From: Jejuia sp040720935
Lineage (GTDB): Bacteria > Bacteroidota > Bacteroidia > Flavobacteriales > Flavobacteriaceae
Length of the DNA stretch: 64,000 nt
NCBI RefSeq assembly: GCF_040720935.1
Contig: NZ_JBFDAE010000001.1
Location: 124,001 to 188,000, forward strand
Direction: 5' to 3'
Positions 25,593 through 34,883 of this stretch are shown here, piece after piece (the first letter of the stretch is position 1; each line of letters begins with the position of its first letter). The notes beneath the pieces are model-generated. The model was not told the origin of the DNA. It worked only from the letters and a program-made list of their open reading frames with translations, and did not search any database. Position numbers and translations under genes: made by a program.

Positions 25593-28349
25593 TTAAACTT
25601 CCTTTTCAGTAAAATCTACGTTTGGATTACAAATTTCTAAAATAAGATGCTTTAGTTGTATTTCAAAGGCTGCGATAGTATCATCAGTTATTAAACTGTC
25701 TTTGGTTCTTCCGCGGGCACTTTCTTTTTTTGCGAATTTTAAAAATCCTGAACCTAAATTTTTAAATGAAATAATACCAGCTTCTATTGGAAGATTAATT
25801 TTATTCGATTTTTGCATCATATAAGCATAAGTCAATACTTGAAAACTCTTGCTATACTTTTTATAATCTGTTGTGATATCTTCCCAATCTACTATTTCAA
25901 CTTGGTTTTGCTGTACGCTACCTGTTTTATAATCTATAATTCTTGTTACGCCATTATATTCATCAACGCGATCTACCTTTCCCTTAATTTTTACAGGAAA
26001 ATCAAGCTCTGGAATATTTAGTTCAATGTCATTATTAGCTTCAATATTGATTATTTTTATTTCATTTCCAGCTTTTAATGTTGCAATTTCAAAATTCAAG
26101 AAATTTAAAACATAGCGTTTTGCTATTTCAAAAACAATAAGGTTTTTACCTTTTGAAAGATCACCTTCCTTATATTCATTTTTAAAATGAAAAGTGACGC
26201 GTTCTTCAATTTTAGGCTTTAGATTTTTAATTGTTTCAACCGTCAAAAATGTATTGATCAAAGGATGATAAAAATCTTCAAGTGTATTATGCACCACAGT
26301 TCCTAAGGTGTTAGCCGCAACGGTTTCTTCAACATCATCATATTCTCTTATTTTAAGAATCTTTTGATAATAAAAGTCCAAAGGGTTTCTCATGTAGTTG
26401 GTTAAAGATGAAGGCGAAAAACCTTCTTTTGCAACTTTAAAAATGGCTTTGACTAAAGCGTCCGTTTTTTTTATACTTTTTAAAGATTGTTCGTTTACAG
26501 GCACTTTAGGCACTATGATATGATGGTTAATATCGTGAATATCTTCTAGCTCTAATTGTCTGATAAATCTACTTTTTTCACCTCCAGTTAATACATCAGC
26601 CTCTGTATTGTATAATATATGAATGTTTTTTGCACGTTGTAATAATCTAAAAAAGTGATAGGTGTAAACAGCGTCTTTCTCTGTGTAAGTAGGCAGATTG
26701 TTTTCTATTTTAACATCAAAGGGAATAAAGGAGTTGTTGCTTTTTCCCGCCGGAAGAATCCCCTCGTTTACAGATGATATAATCACCGTTTCAAAATCGA
26801 GAACACGGGATTCTAACATGCCCATAATTTGTAAGCCTTGTAATGGTTCTCCTTGAAAATCTAATGTCTCAGAGTTCAACAATTCTTTATAAACACTATG
26901 TAGTGCCGACATATCTTTAATATGGGTGTATTCTGTGTTTAATTTAGAAACCTCATTAAACAAGGTATTAAAGCGGAATAAATATTCTAAAGAAAGTCTG
27001 TTTGATGATTTATCTCCATCTAAACAGGTTTTGATTTTAAGTATTAATTTGAAGCAATTAGACAACGCATAATCAATGGATATTCCCCAGTTAGAAAACA
27101 ATAAATTAAGACTATCGTTTTGTTTTGGAAGCAAATTATTTAATTGCTCTAAATTTAAATAAACAAGGTTATTAGTGTTTATGGTTTCAATTAATTTAGA
27201 TGAATAGTCAATACCATCACTATAAAATAACGGTCTGATGAACTGATGCGATAGAATTGAAACAACATCTTTAAAATAAATGGAGTATGAACTCGTTTTA
27301 TGCAACTTGAAAAGACTTTCAAAAAGAGATGCCAAGGGTATGGATTTTAAAGGAAATCCCATGGTTATATTTAAGGCATCGATCTGGTTTGGTAAGGAGT
27401 TTAAAACTGGTACTAAAAGATTTTCATCGCCTAAGACTACAACTGTATTTTGTAAAGACGCATTATCTTTATGCAAGTCTTCAAGTAACTCCCCTATAAA
27501 TTTTGCTTGTCCCACGTTTTTTGGGATGCCATAAGCAGCTATTTTTTTTTCTTTTGAATAATTACCGGTGATCCATTTAAAAGGATTGTTTTTAAAATTC
27601 GTCCACTTGTTTTTATGCGCTCTTGTGAATAGGGCAGCATCATGCTTTGGGTTGTTTATAAAAACTTGGTCTATATCCCAATATACTTTCGCTATATCGT
27701 TTTGAAGTAATTCTTTAATAATTGTTTCTTCGGCAGTATTTAATGCGTTAAAGCCTAAAAAAACAAATTTCTCATCGCTATTATTTTGAATGAAAACCTC
27801 AAGATTTTCAACAGCTTCTCTGTAAATTAAACCCTGATATCCAATTTTCTTATTGATGAGCCGCGTTGAGAAATGTTGGTAATAGGTGTTGAGTCTATTC
27901 CAAAAGGAAAGATAATTTTTGATGAACTCCGTTTGATTTTTTTCGGCAGACCAATGATTTACTTCTTGTATAGCACCTAAATAATCAAAAATTTGTTGAT
28001 GAGGTATCAGGTATCTATCTATTTCATTAAAATCCTGAAGCAATATTTGTCCCCATTTCGAAAAAGATTCAAACGTATCTTGCTTTGAAGCTTCGGTAAG
28101 TTCTTGATACGTGGAATAAAACTCAAAAAGCAGATTGGTATTTGAAACACTTTTAAGTTGGGACAACTCTTCTACAAATTCTTCAATACTTAGTATTTTG
28201 GGTGCAAAGACGGTGGTGTTGTTAACCTTTGCTATTTGGTGTTTGATAAATAATCCGGCTCGTTTGCTTGGTAATACAAAAGTTAATTCAGAAAGATTAT
28301 GGTTATCTTTTTGTAAATCTTTTAAAACATCAAAAATGAATGTGGTCAT
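25593..28349 (-). CDS. AddB-like PD-(D/E)XK nuclease/inactivated helicase subunit
   Basis: Protein of 918 residues. The C-terminal third contains the RecB-type nuclease domain: FSPSSLTNYMRNPLDFYYQK, GTVVHNTLEDFY, and the catalytic GKVDRVDEYNGVTRIIDYKTG. The N-terminal part has UvrD-like helicase layout but no clear Walker A (LPSKRAGLFIKHQ in place of GxGKT), as in AddB-type proteins. It should pair with the AddA-like helicase-nuclease at 30034-33168 to resect double-strand breaks for recombination. An OmpA gene lies between the two subunits, which is unusual but consistent with separate transcription. Confidence 0.85.
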   Translation of the reverse strand: MTTFIFDVLKDLQKDNHNLSELTFVLPSKRAGLFIKHQIAKVNNTTVFAPKILSIEEFVEELSQLKSVSNTNLLFEFYSTYQELTEASKQDTFESFSKWGQILLQDFNEIDRYLIPHQQIFDYLGAIQEVNHWSAEKNQTEFIKNYLSFWNRLNTYYQHFSTRLINKKIGYQGLIYREAVENLEVFIQNNSDEKFVFLGFNALNTAEETIIKELLQNDIAKVYWDIDQVFINNPKHDAALFTRAHKNKWTNFKNNPFKWITGNYSKEKKIAAYGIPKNVGQAKFIGELLEDLHKDNASLQNTVVVLGDENLLVPVLNSLPNQIDALNITMGFPLKSIPLASLFESLFKLHKTSSYSIYFKDVVSILSHQFIRPLFYSDGIDYSSKLIETINTNNLVYLNLEQLNNLLPKQNDSLNLLFSNWGISIDYALSNCFKLILKIKTCLDGDKSSNRLSLEYLFRFNTLFNEVSKLNTEYTHIKDMSALHSVYKELLNSETLDFQGEPLQGLQIMGMLESRVLDFETVIISSVNEGILPAGKSNNSFIPFDVKIENNLPTYTEKDAVYTYHFFRLLQRAKNIHILYNTEADVLTGGEKSRFIRQLELEDIHDINHHIIVPKVPVNEQSLKSIKKTDALVKAIFKVAKEGFSPSSLTNYMRNPLDFYYQKILKIREYDDVEETVAANTLGTVVHNTLEDFYHPLINTFLTVETIKNLKPKIEERVTFHFKNEYKEGDLSKGKNLIVFEIAKRYVLNFLNFEIATLKAGNEIKIINIEANNDIELNIPELDFPVKIKGKVDRVDEYNGVTRIIDYKTGSVQQNQVEIVDWEDITTDYKKYSKSFQVLTYAYMMQKSNKINLPIEAGIISFKNLGSGFLKFAKKESARGRTKDSLITDDTIAAFEIQLKHLILEICNPNVDFTEKEV

Positions 28350-28380
28350 ATAGACTTTTTCAGGTAGATTATAAAAATAA

Positions 28381-28409
28381 AAAACGCTTCGGGATTACCG
28401 AAGCGTTTT
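28381..28409 (-). terminator. Intrinsic terminator of the ompA-like gene
   Basis: Arms aaaacgcttcgg (28381-28392) and ccgaagcgtttt (28398-28409) form a perfect 12-bp stem with a gatta loop, 40 bases after the ompA stop at 28450. Poly-T tracts exist on both strands, so it may act in either direction. Confidence 0.85.
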
Positions 28410-28449
28410 TTCAAACTTATTATTTTAAAATTAACTGTTTAGCTTATTC

Positions 28450-29853
28450 TTATTTAGCTAAGTTAATTTCTACACGTCTGTTGTTTGCTCTACCAGCTCT
28501 AGTTTTGTTAGAATCAATTGGTTTAGATTCTCCATATCCAAGTGCAGATAATCTGAAAGCATCAATACCATGACTTACTAAGTATTCTTTCACAGAATTA
28601 GCTCTAGAGTCAGATAATCTTTGGTTTAATTTTTCGCTACCAACACTATCAGTATGACCTTCAACTGTAAATTTAGCAGTTGGGTATTCTTTAAGGATAT
28701 TAATGATATCTCCAAGAACAGCCTCAGATTGAGCTTTGATAGTTGATTTACCAGTATCAAATAAGATAGTTTTAGCATATTCGTTAAGTGTCGCTTGAAC
28801 TTCCTCAGAAACTTCAGGACAACCGTTGTTTGCAACAGTACCTTTAACGTCTGGACACTTATCGTCTTTGTCTAACACACCGTCACCGTCAGCATCTGGC
28901 CAAGGACAACCTTTGTTAGCTGCAGGACCTGCAACATCAACACATTTGTCATCAGCATCAGTAACACCGTCACCGTCAGCATCTGGACATCCAGCTAATG
29001 CTTTTAAACCAGCTACAGTAGGACAGTTATCATCTTTATCAGCAACACCGTCACCATCTCCATCAGGACAACCGTTAAATTCGGCAGTACCAGCTTCGTT
29101 AGGACAGTCATCTTTACTGTCTTCAATACCATCTCCGTCAGAATCAGGACAACCATTGAAAGCTTCTAAACCAGCAACATCTGGACAAGCATCGTCTTTG
29201 TCATAGATTCCATCACCGTCAGTATCAGTTCCACCAAATTTAATAGAAAGACCAGCAGTATGTTGGAAATGTGTTTGTAAATAATCTTCAAATGCGTGTT
29301 TGTATGAGGTTTGGATAGTTAAACCTATGTTTTCGTTAAACCAAAGGTTGAAACCTAAAGTACCGTTTAAAGTACCAGCTCCAATTTCATCAACCCAGGT
29401 GTAACCACCGCCGATACCTACAAAAGGATCGAAAGTTCCCCAATCTAATGCTTCTCCAATACCATACTTAATAGTACCATCAACTGCATAGTAAGATAAA
29501 TCATCTACGCTGTTAACTTCTTCTGGAAATAATTTTACTCCATTAGCATCTGTTGCGTCACCCCATTTATCTATCTTGTTTAAAGATCCCGCTACTCCAA
29601 AAGAGAAACCGTCTCCAATGTACTTAGAAACTGAAATAGTAGATAATGAAGGCAAAATGTTGTAGTGATCTTGTACGTTAGCGTACTCATCAAAGATAGT
29701 TTCGCTAAAGTTACCCCCGTCTCCAGAAGGATATGCATCAACTGCATTTACCCCAATGGTTATTTGCCAAGGGTTGTTTTTGTCTTGCGCATTAACGTTG
29801 CTATAACTAAGTACAAGCAACATAGCGAACAATAATCGGCTAAGATTTTTCAT
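28450..29853 (-). CDS. OmpA-family outer-membrane protein with thrombospondin type 3 repeats
   Basis: Protein of 467 residues, starting at the ATG at 29853; a TTG two codons upstream is possible but less likely. A signal peptide ending NVNAQ is followed by an N-terminal beta-barrel (about 25-200), five calcium-binding TSP3 repeats (DTDGDGIYDKDDACPD to DADGDGVLDKDDKCPD, about 205-330), and an OmpA C-terminal peptidoglycan-binding domain (FTVEGHTDSVGS... GYGESKP... RRVEINL). It anchors the outer membrane to the cell wall and is probably abundant. It has its own promoter and terminator and sits between the AddA- and AddB-like genes. Confidence 0.94.
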   Translation of the reverse strand: MKNLSRLLFAMLLVLSYSNVNAQDKNNPWQITIGVNAVDAYPSGDGGNFSETIFDEYANVQDHYNILPSLSTISVSKYIGDGFSFGVAGSLNKIDKWGDATDANGVKLFPEEVNSVDDLSYYAVDGTIKYGIGEALDWGTFDPFVGIGGGYTWVDEIGAGTLNGTLGFNLWFNENIGLTIQTSYKHAFEDYLQTHFQHTAGLSIKFGGTDTDGDGIYDKDDACPDVAGLEAFNGCPDSDGDGIEDSKDDCPNEAGTAEFNGCPDGDGDGVADKDDNCPTVAGLKALAGCPDADGDGVTDADDKCVDVAGPAANKGCPWPDADGDGVLDKDDKCPDVKGTVANNGCPEVSEEVQATLNEYAKTILFDTGKSTIKAQSEAVLGDIINILKEYPTAKFTVEGHTDSVGSEKLNQRLSDSRANSVKEYLVSHGIDAFRLSALGYGESKPIDSNKTRAGRANNRRVEINLAK

Positions 29854-29887
29854 ATTCAAAAGTTTAATTTTAAGTGTTAATTGTGAA

Positions 29888-29918
29888 CAAAAGTAAGCTG
29901 TTAAATGTTATTAACAAA
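29888..29918 (-). promoter_or_regulatory. Strong predicted promoter of the ompA-like gene
   Basis: Minus strand: TTTG (29918-29915), 19-base spacer, TACTTTTG (29895-29888). Both elements and the spacing match the Bacteroidetes housekeeping promoter. Start would be near 29881, giving a leader of about 28 bases before the ATG at 29853. This match supports the ATG over the upstream TTG. Confidence 0.7.
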
Positions 29919-30033
29919 GACAAATATATAAAAAAATTGAAGACTACCTTTATTCATGGGTATTTCAGAATGATTTTAGTTAACAATTTTATCATAAGAG
30001 CCCATTTTAGTAATGTTTCCGCACAATTTAATG

Positions 30034-33000
30034 TTAAAATGTTTTTATTAAAAGATGCTTATTTGTGTAAACCAAGACTTTTTCCTTAACCAAATAGCCC
30101 ATATTTGTTAATATATTTTGATAATTATTAAGTTGATTCACATGATTTTGGCTTTCGTCTCCTGTTTTGTAGTCTATGATAGTAATTGAATTTTTGTTGT
30201 CATCAATAACTAACCTATCAGGTCTAAAAATAGTTCCGTTTTCAGTAATAATATCACGTTCATTATATATAGTGTACTTAGTTGTGAAGTAATCTTTAAG
30301 TTTTGGGTGTTCTATTATTTCAGAAACAATACTTCTTAGGGGTTCTGACTGTTCATTATTAATGATTGAAGCATCTAAAAAATCTGTAAATACAAAGTCT
30401 ATATCATCTTTAGTTTTAATTTGCGCCATAATATCGTGGATAAGATTCCCTTTTTCGATGGCTTCTTGCTGCTGTGTATCCCATAACATACCAGATTTTG
30501 TGACTACCTTTATATTAAGGGTTTCTTTTGCGTTTGAAATGAATGAATTTTGAAAACTAGTTAATTGTTCATGCATAGAATAATTGCTCTCTCTTTTTGG
30601 GTTGCCAAAACTATAGCTGTTCTCAGAATCGTTCCACAGATTTAAATGTTGTAAATAATTAATGAGAAGACCAGAATATTTTTTTGCTTTGGACTCTTCT
30701 TTTAATTTACTATCGTTTTTAGAAATAATATATAATTGTTCCTCAGCTCTAGTCAGTGCTACATATAGTAAATTAATATTATCTAGTTCTTGTTCTGCTT
30801 TATGCGCGTTAAAAATCTGTAAACCTTCCGTTCCAAAATGTTCAAAATCACTATTAAAATTTAATAAGGTATTTGAAAAACCAGCATATTTCTCTTCATT
30901 AATAGATATCCATTCTTTCGGTTCTATTTCTTGATAGACATCTAAATCGGCAAAAGGAAAAATCACTACTGGGAATTCTAAGCCTTTAGATTTATGGATG
31001 GTCATGATTTGTACCGCATTTTGCCCTTCGGGGGAAATAATGCTCAAACTTTCCTTTTTCTTGTCAAAATAGTCTAAAAAGGCTGCAATATCAGAACCTT
31101 TCTTTTGGTAAAAATCTAAAACGGTATCTAAATAATACTGAACGTATGCGTGGGATGATGGCACCAAATTGAAAGCGCGAACAATAGTTTCAACTAAATC
31201 ATATAAAGGAAGTTGTAACAAATTATTAGTCAAAAACACGTTGTATGCCTGTAATTGTTTAAATAATTGAGTCAACGATAGATTTAAGTGTTCAGAAAAA
31301 AATTGATGTTCATCTTCAATATTAAACCGATTTGATAAATACTCTAAAACCTTAATTTTTATCTCGTTATTATTTGGTTGTAGCAATAACGCCAGTAAAT
31401 TATTGATAAACCTGACTTCTTGGGAATTGGCAATTAACAAGGTTTCTGAAGACACTATCGAAATCCCTTTTGTGCTCAAAAAATTGGCAATTGCAACGCC
31501 TTCCTTCTTTTTACGTATTAAAACAGTAATATCGCCAAGTTCAAAACCATTGGCAATACAAGTGTTTATAGTTTTTAAAACGGCTTCTGAAAACACTTCG
31601 TTTCTATCATCATCTTTTTCAATGTCTAAAAATGACAGTTCGACATAACCATTTTTGGTTTTACTAATTTCCTGATGGGAATTCTGGTATAGATCTGCAT
31701 AATCGGGATGGTTAAATACTGTGTTGGAAAGGTATTTGAACAACCCATTATTAAAGGTTACAATCTCTTTAAAACTTCTGTAGTTCGAGGGCAAATGAGC
31801 AACATCTTTTTCTGCGTTTAGCGGGTTCTCGTTATTGCACAATCCTATAAATTGTTCTGCTTTTCCGCCACGCCAGCGGTAAATGGCCTGCTTTGCATCG
31901 CCTACCAACATAGCGCTTCCACCTTCTGTTGATAATACATTATTGAGCAAAGGAATTAAGTTTTCCCATTGTTTAACCGAGGTATCCTGAAATTCATCAA
32001 TAAAATAATGTTTGAATTTTTCGCCAATGCGCTCGTAAATAAAAGGCGTGGGCTGGTCTTTTATCTCGTTGCTTATAATGGTGTTAAATTCTGAAATCAA
32101 CATTTTGTTTTGGTCTTCTTTCAGCAATTTTAATTCGTTATTGATCTCATTTAAAACTGAAAGTGGTGTTACGTTTTTATAAAATGCCTTTAAGAACTTA
32201 AGATGAAAAACATGCGCCTTCACGGTTTTGTACAACACTTCAATTTCAGGTAATAACGAGTCTATAATATTTGATACCTCGGGTGAAGCTGTTTTATTAT
32301 AAATGCTTTTTCTTTCAGAAATGTTTTCTTCAAGCTTATTATCATAAAGTCTATTTAAATCTAATTCCGAAGCTTTTTTAAAGTGATTTGGAAGTGTGCC
32401 TCTGGTAAAATCTGTAAACTGCAAACCTGCATTTTCAATACTGTTTAAAACAGTTTTGGCATTTTTAACAATAACAGTTTCAGTTTCTAAAATTTCTTTC
32501 CGCAGAATTCCTTTTAAGGTTTTAAAATCTCCGAGTGTTTTGTCTTTTAGCTTTTCAATAAAGGGAATGTCGTTTTCGTTAACGAGCAATTTTGCTATTT
32601 TATTAAAATCGTTTGACACATCCCAACTTTTATCATCATCGGCTTTTTCAATGGCAAAATCCACTAGAATTTTTGTGAGCTCATTATCTGTTCCTGCTTT
32701 AGCTATTAAACTATCTACAGCTTCTGTTAATAGCGAATTTTGATCGAGTTCTACTTCAAAATTTAAAGGCAATTTTAAATCGTATGCAAAAGTTCTTATC
32801 AGTTTATGCGTAAATCCATCAATGGTTGAAACATCAAAAGCCGCATAATTGTAAATAATAGTTTCTAATATGCCTTTAGCCTTTTTATGAAGTACCTCTG
32901 GCTGCATGTTTAAATCTTCGCAAAGCGATATAAACATACTGTCTGGGTTTTTTAAAATTGAAGCATCTGAAAATAGCTTTAACGTGTCAATAATCCGCCC

Positions 33001-33168
33001 TTTCATTTCAGAAACCGCTTTATTGGTAAACGTAATTGCCAGAATATATTTAAAAGCTTCGGGCCGTTTAGAACTCAATAAAATTTTTAAATAAGATTTT
33101 ACAAGTGTGTAGGTTTTGCCACTTCCTGCAGATGCATTGTAGATTTTGAAAGTATGATTTTCTTGCAC
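30034..33168 (-). CDS. AddA-like UvrD-family helicase/nuclease
   Basis: Protein of 1044 residues starting at GTG (33168); no nearby ATG preserves the N-terminal Walker A. UvrD helicase motifs appear in order: NASAGSGKTYT (11-21), AITFTNKAVSEMKGR, YFIDEFQDTS, GDAKQAIYRWRGG, MTIHKSKGLEFPVVIFPF and VALTRAEEQLYI. A C-terminal RecB-type nuclease segment (FRPDRLVIDDN... ITIIDYKTG) is followed by QLNNYQNILTNMGY. Together with the AddB-like protein it should process DNA ends for RecA loading. It diverges from the superoxide dismutase gene with 124 bases between. Confidence 0.9.
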   Translation of the reverse strand: MQENHTFKIYNASAGSGKTYTLVKSYLKILLSSKRPEAFKYILAITFTNKAVSEMKGRIIDTLKLFSDASILKNPDSMFISLCEDLNMQPEVLHKKAKGILETIIYNYAAFDVSTIDGFTHKLIRTFAYDLKLPLNFEVELDQNSLLTEAVDSLIAKAGTDNELTKILVDFAIEKADDDKSWDVSNDFNKIAKLLVNENDIPFIEKLKDKTLGDFKTLKGILRKEILETETVIVKNAKTVLNSIENAGLQFTDFTRGTLPNHFKKASELDLNRLYDNKLEENISERKSIYNKTASPEVSNIIDSLLPEIEVLYKTVKAHVFHLKFLKAFYKNVTPLSVLNEINNELKLLKEDQNKMLISEFNTIISNEIKDQPTPFIYERIGEKFKHYFIDEFQDTSVKQWENLIPLLNNVLSTEGGSAMLVGDAKQAIYRWRGGKAEQFIGLCNNENPLNAEKDVAHLPSNYRSFKEIVTFNNGLFKYLSNTVFNHPDYADLYQNSHQEISKTKNGYVELSFLDIEKDDDRNEVFSEAVLKTINTCIANGFELGDITVLIRKKKEGVAIANFLSTKGISIVSSETLLIANSQEVRFINNLLALLLQPNNNEIKIKVLEYLSNRFNIEDEHQFFSEHLNLSLTQLFKQLQAYNVFLTNNLLQLPLYDLVETIVRAFNLVPSSHAYVQYYLDTVLDFYQKKGSDIAAFLDYFDKKKESLSIISPEGQNAVQIMTIHKSKGLEFPVVIFPFADLDVYQEIEPKEWISINEEKYAGFSNTLLNFNSDFEHFGTEGLQIFNAHKAEQELDNINLLYVALTRAEEQLYIISKNDSKLKEESKAKKYSGLLINYLQHLNLWNDSENSYSFGNPKRESNYSMHEQLTSFQNSFISNAKETLNIKVVTKSGMLWDTQQQEAIEKGNLIHDIMAQIKTKDDIDFVFTDFLDASIINNEQSEPLRSIVSEIIEHPKLKDYFTTKYTIYNERDIITENGTIFRPDRLVIDDNKNSITIIDYKTGDESQNHVNQLNNYQNILTNMGYLVKEKVLVYTNKHLLIKTF

Positions 33169-33248
33169 AAAGAATAATTTGCCTACAAGATAAAAACTAT
33201 CGATGGTTTGATAACAATTTATTATTTTTAATTGACTTGTTTTATGTG

Positions 33249-33256
33249 TAAATTTG
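33249..33256 (+). promoter_or_regulatory. Predicted -7 element of the sod gene
   Basis: TAAATTTG matches TAnnTTTG and lies 36 bases upstream of the sod ATG. A TTG at 33232-33234, 14 bases upstream, is a weakly spaced -33 candidate. Confidence 0.45.
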
Positions 33257-33292
33257 AAAGAAATTAAATATTAACAAAAAAATAAAATAATT

Positions 33293-33901
33293 ATGGCTTT
33301 CGAATTACCAAAATTAGGATATGCTTATGATGCTTTAGAGCCGCATATAGATGCTAGAACAATGGAAATACACCATTCTAAACACCATCAAGGATATACC
33401 AACAATTTAAATAATGCTATTGCAGGAACAGATTTAGAAGGAAAATCTATTGAAGATATTCTAACTAATTTAGATATGAAAAACGGAGCTGTTAGAAATA
33501 ACGGAGGCGGTTTTTATAACCATTCTTTGTTTTGGGACGTTATGAATCCAAATGATCGAGGTTATTTATCTGGAGAATTAAAAGATGCTATAGAAGCAGC
33601 TTATGGTTCTAAAGAAGGGTTTATGGATGCTTTTTCTAAGGCAGCTGCAACACGTTTTGGTTCAGGTTGGGCTTGGTTGTGTGCGCATAAAGGCGGTAAG
33701 GTCGAAATCTGCTCAACACCAAATCAAGACAATCCATTAATGCCAGGAGTAGGTTGTGGTGGCGCGCCAATTTTAGGCATTGATGTTTGGGAACATGCTT
33801 ACTATTTGAATTATCAAAACAGACGTCCAGATTATATCAAAGCATTTTTTAGTGTGATAAACTGGAATGAAGTTGAAAAACGTTATGCTGAGGCTAAGTA
33901 A
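33293..33901 (+). CDS. sodA: Superoxide dismutase, Fe/Mn family, Mn-type signatures
   Basis: Complete enzyme of 202 residues converting superoxide to oxygen and hydrogen peroxide. Predicted metal ligands are His27 (EIHHSKHH), His77 (FYNHSLFW), Asp164 and His168 (DVWEHAYY). GGGFYNH and NQDNPLM correspond to positions that in E. coli MnSOD read AGGHANH and NQDSPLM, whereas FeSOD differs, so manganese or cambialistic use is favoured. No signal peptide, so cytoplasmic. It is monocistronic with its own terminator. Confidence 0.95.
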   Translation: MAFELPKLGYAYDALEPHIDARTMEIHHSKHHQGYTNNLNNAIAGTDLEGKSIEDILTNLDMKNGAVRNNGGGFYNHSLFWDVMNPNDRGYLSGELKDAIEAAYGSKEGFMDAFSKAAATRFGSGWAWLCAHKGGKVEICSTPNQDNPLMPGVGCGGAPILGIDVWEHAYYLNYQNRRPDYIKAFFSVINWNEVEKRYAEAK

Positions 33902-33928
33902 TTAGTTTTTACCTAAAATTATATAGTA

Positions 33929-33963
33929 AATCGTCTGGAATTTAGTTTCAGGCGATTTTTTTT
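33929..33963 (+). terminator. Intrinsic terminator of sod
   Basis: Arms 33929-33937 (aatcgtctg) and 33949-33957 (caggcgatt) pair with one U-G wobble on the plus-strand RNA, followed by a run of eight T residues. It starts 27 bases after the stop codon. The interspersed repeat begins in its T tract. Confidence 0.8.
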
Positions 33964-34093
33964 GGGCGTTACCCAAGGGTCGGGCTATACGCTGTATCTT
34001 TTGTTTTGCTATTCCTGTGAGGATAAGCATCCATTTATAGCTATTTCGCTCCTCTAAAAATTATTTCCTCTTTAATTGAAAAAACAAAAGGAT
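33962..34093. repeat. Interspersed flavobacterial repeat, full-length copy
   Basis: The block begins TTGGGCGTTACCCAAGGGTC and ends near AAAACAAAAGGAT. Inner arms ATCTTTTGTTTT (33996-34007) and AAAACAAAAGGAT (34081-34093) are near-perfect inverted repeats, so the element can fold into a long stem. I recall very similar intergenic sequences in many Flavobacteriaceae genomes. A truncated relative is at 45398-45443. No coding capacity. Confidence 0.6.
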
Positions 34094-34161
34094 GAATTGA
34101 AACAAGATAAAGGTTTTGCAACCAAAAAGAAAATCAATTTGTTTGTCGTTTATTAAAACAG

Positions 34162-34500
34162 TTATTTAGTGAATTCTGATTGAAGAATTTCACCATTTCT
34201 ATAGTCTATACATACTGTTATTCCTTTCCAAGACGAAGCAACAAATGATTTTGGGCTATCTTGAATTAGTTCAGACCAATTTTTGAATTCAGCATTTAAA
34301 GTTTTATTCCATTGAATTGGGTTAGGGTAACAATCGTCTTCAAGAGGAAGTTCTGCATTCCAAATTATTTCTCCAAGGGAATTTTTTGCATAAACGTTAG
34401 ATATTCCTTCCAGATAATTGTCCGAACTCTCTCTAATTATGGTCAAATCAGCTACTGTTTTTTCTTCTAAAACTCTTGTATGGATTGGTCTAAAGTTCAT
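34162..34500 (-). CDS. Small protein of unknown function
   Basis: I do not recognise it. The 112-residue product has no signal peptide or membrane segment. It contains GEIIWNAELPLEDDCYPNP and SSWKGITVCIDYRNGEILQSE, a pattern resembling a single propeller-like blade (W..ELP... SW.G..V.ID..NG.I) that I recall from other Bacteroidetes hypothetical proteins. It stands alone between an interspersed repeat and the duplicated small-RNA element, which suggests an accessory gene. Coding status rests on an uninterrupted frame, an ordinary ATG and normal amino acid composition. Confidence 0.6.
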   Translation of the reverse strand: MNFRPIHTRVLEEKTVADLTIIRESSDNYLEGISNVYAKNSLGEIIWNAELPLEDDCYPNPIQWNKTLNAEFKNWSELIQDSPKSFVASSWKGITVCIDYRNGEILQSEFTK

Positions 34501-34660
34501 TTTCTCAAATGTGCCACAACTCGTTATATAATAATTTTTTAGTACTGATATCCCGTAAATAAGTCAGGATAAAGTAATTTTTTTGTTATCCCGTAAAGAT
34601 AATTTTTTATGATAAGAAAGAATAAAAAAACGATTCCCATTTTCATGAGAATTATAAAAT

Positions 34661-34731
34661 GAAAAAGGTGAACAGATGTTCACCTTTTTGCCCCAAATCT
34701 ACCATAAACTTAACCTACTTATGTTATGGTG
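34661..34731 (-). ncRNA. Candidate small RNA, copy 1
   Basis: On the minus strand the element reads ACCATAACATAAGTAGGTTA..., with arms ACCATA and TATGGT closing an 18-base loop, then AGATTTGGGGC. It ends in a perfect 12-bp terminator hairpin (AAAAAGGTGAAC, loop ATCT, GTTCACCTTTTT). A -7 box TATCTTTG (34742-34735) ends four bases upstream of the element, so initiation near its 5' end is plausible. The 230-base-spaced second copy keeps nearly every base. A known flavobacterial family (for example Flavo-1) is possible, but I cannot confirm it. Confidence 0.55.
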
Positions 34732-34734
34732 GTT

Positions 34735-34742
34735 CAAAGATA
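34735..34742 (-). promoter_or_regulatory. Predicted -7 element of small RNA copy 1
   Basis: TATCTTTG on the minus strand fits TAnnTTTG and lies directly upstream of the conserved element. No good -33 TTTG was seen at the expected distance. The corresponding place upstream of copy 2 has no such box. Confidence 0.4.
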
Positions 34743-34883
34743 GATTGATACTAGAGATTGTAAAAATATTCTTGTTGAACTACTAAAATATTGGCTTAAT
34801 AGAGATAGTGCGTAAAAATGCGGATAAACTACAATGTTTAAAGGGCTGAGGTCTTTTTTGAAGAGAAATTAGAAACCGTTATA

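Noticed and set aside
28381..28411. Repeated palindromes (also 37124-37149, 45504-45556) considered as CRISPR-like repeats
   Set aside because: Sequences differ from each other, each follows a gene end, and there are no regular spacers or cas genes.
28826..29206. 126-codon plus-strand ORF opposite the ompA repeats
   Set aside because: Antisense shadow of the TSP3 repeats; repetitive Pro/Ser composition follows directly from the repeat codons.
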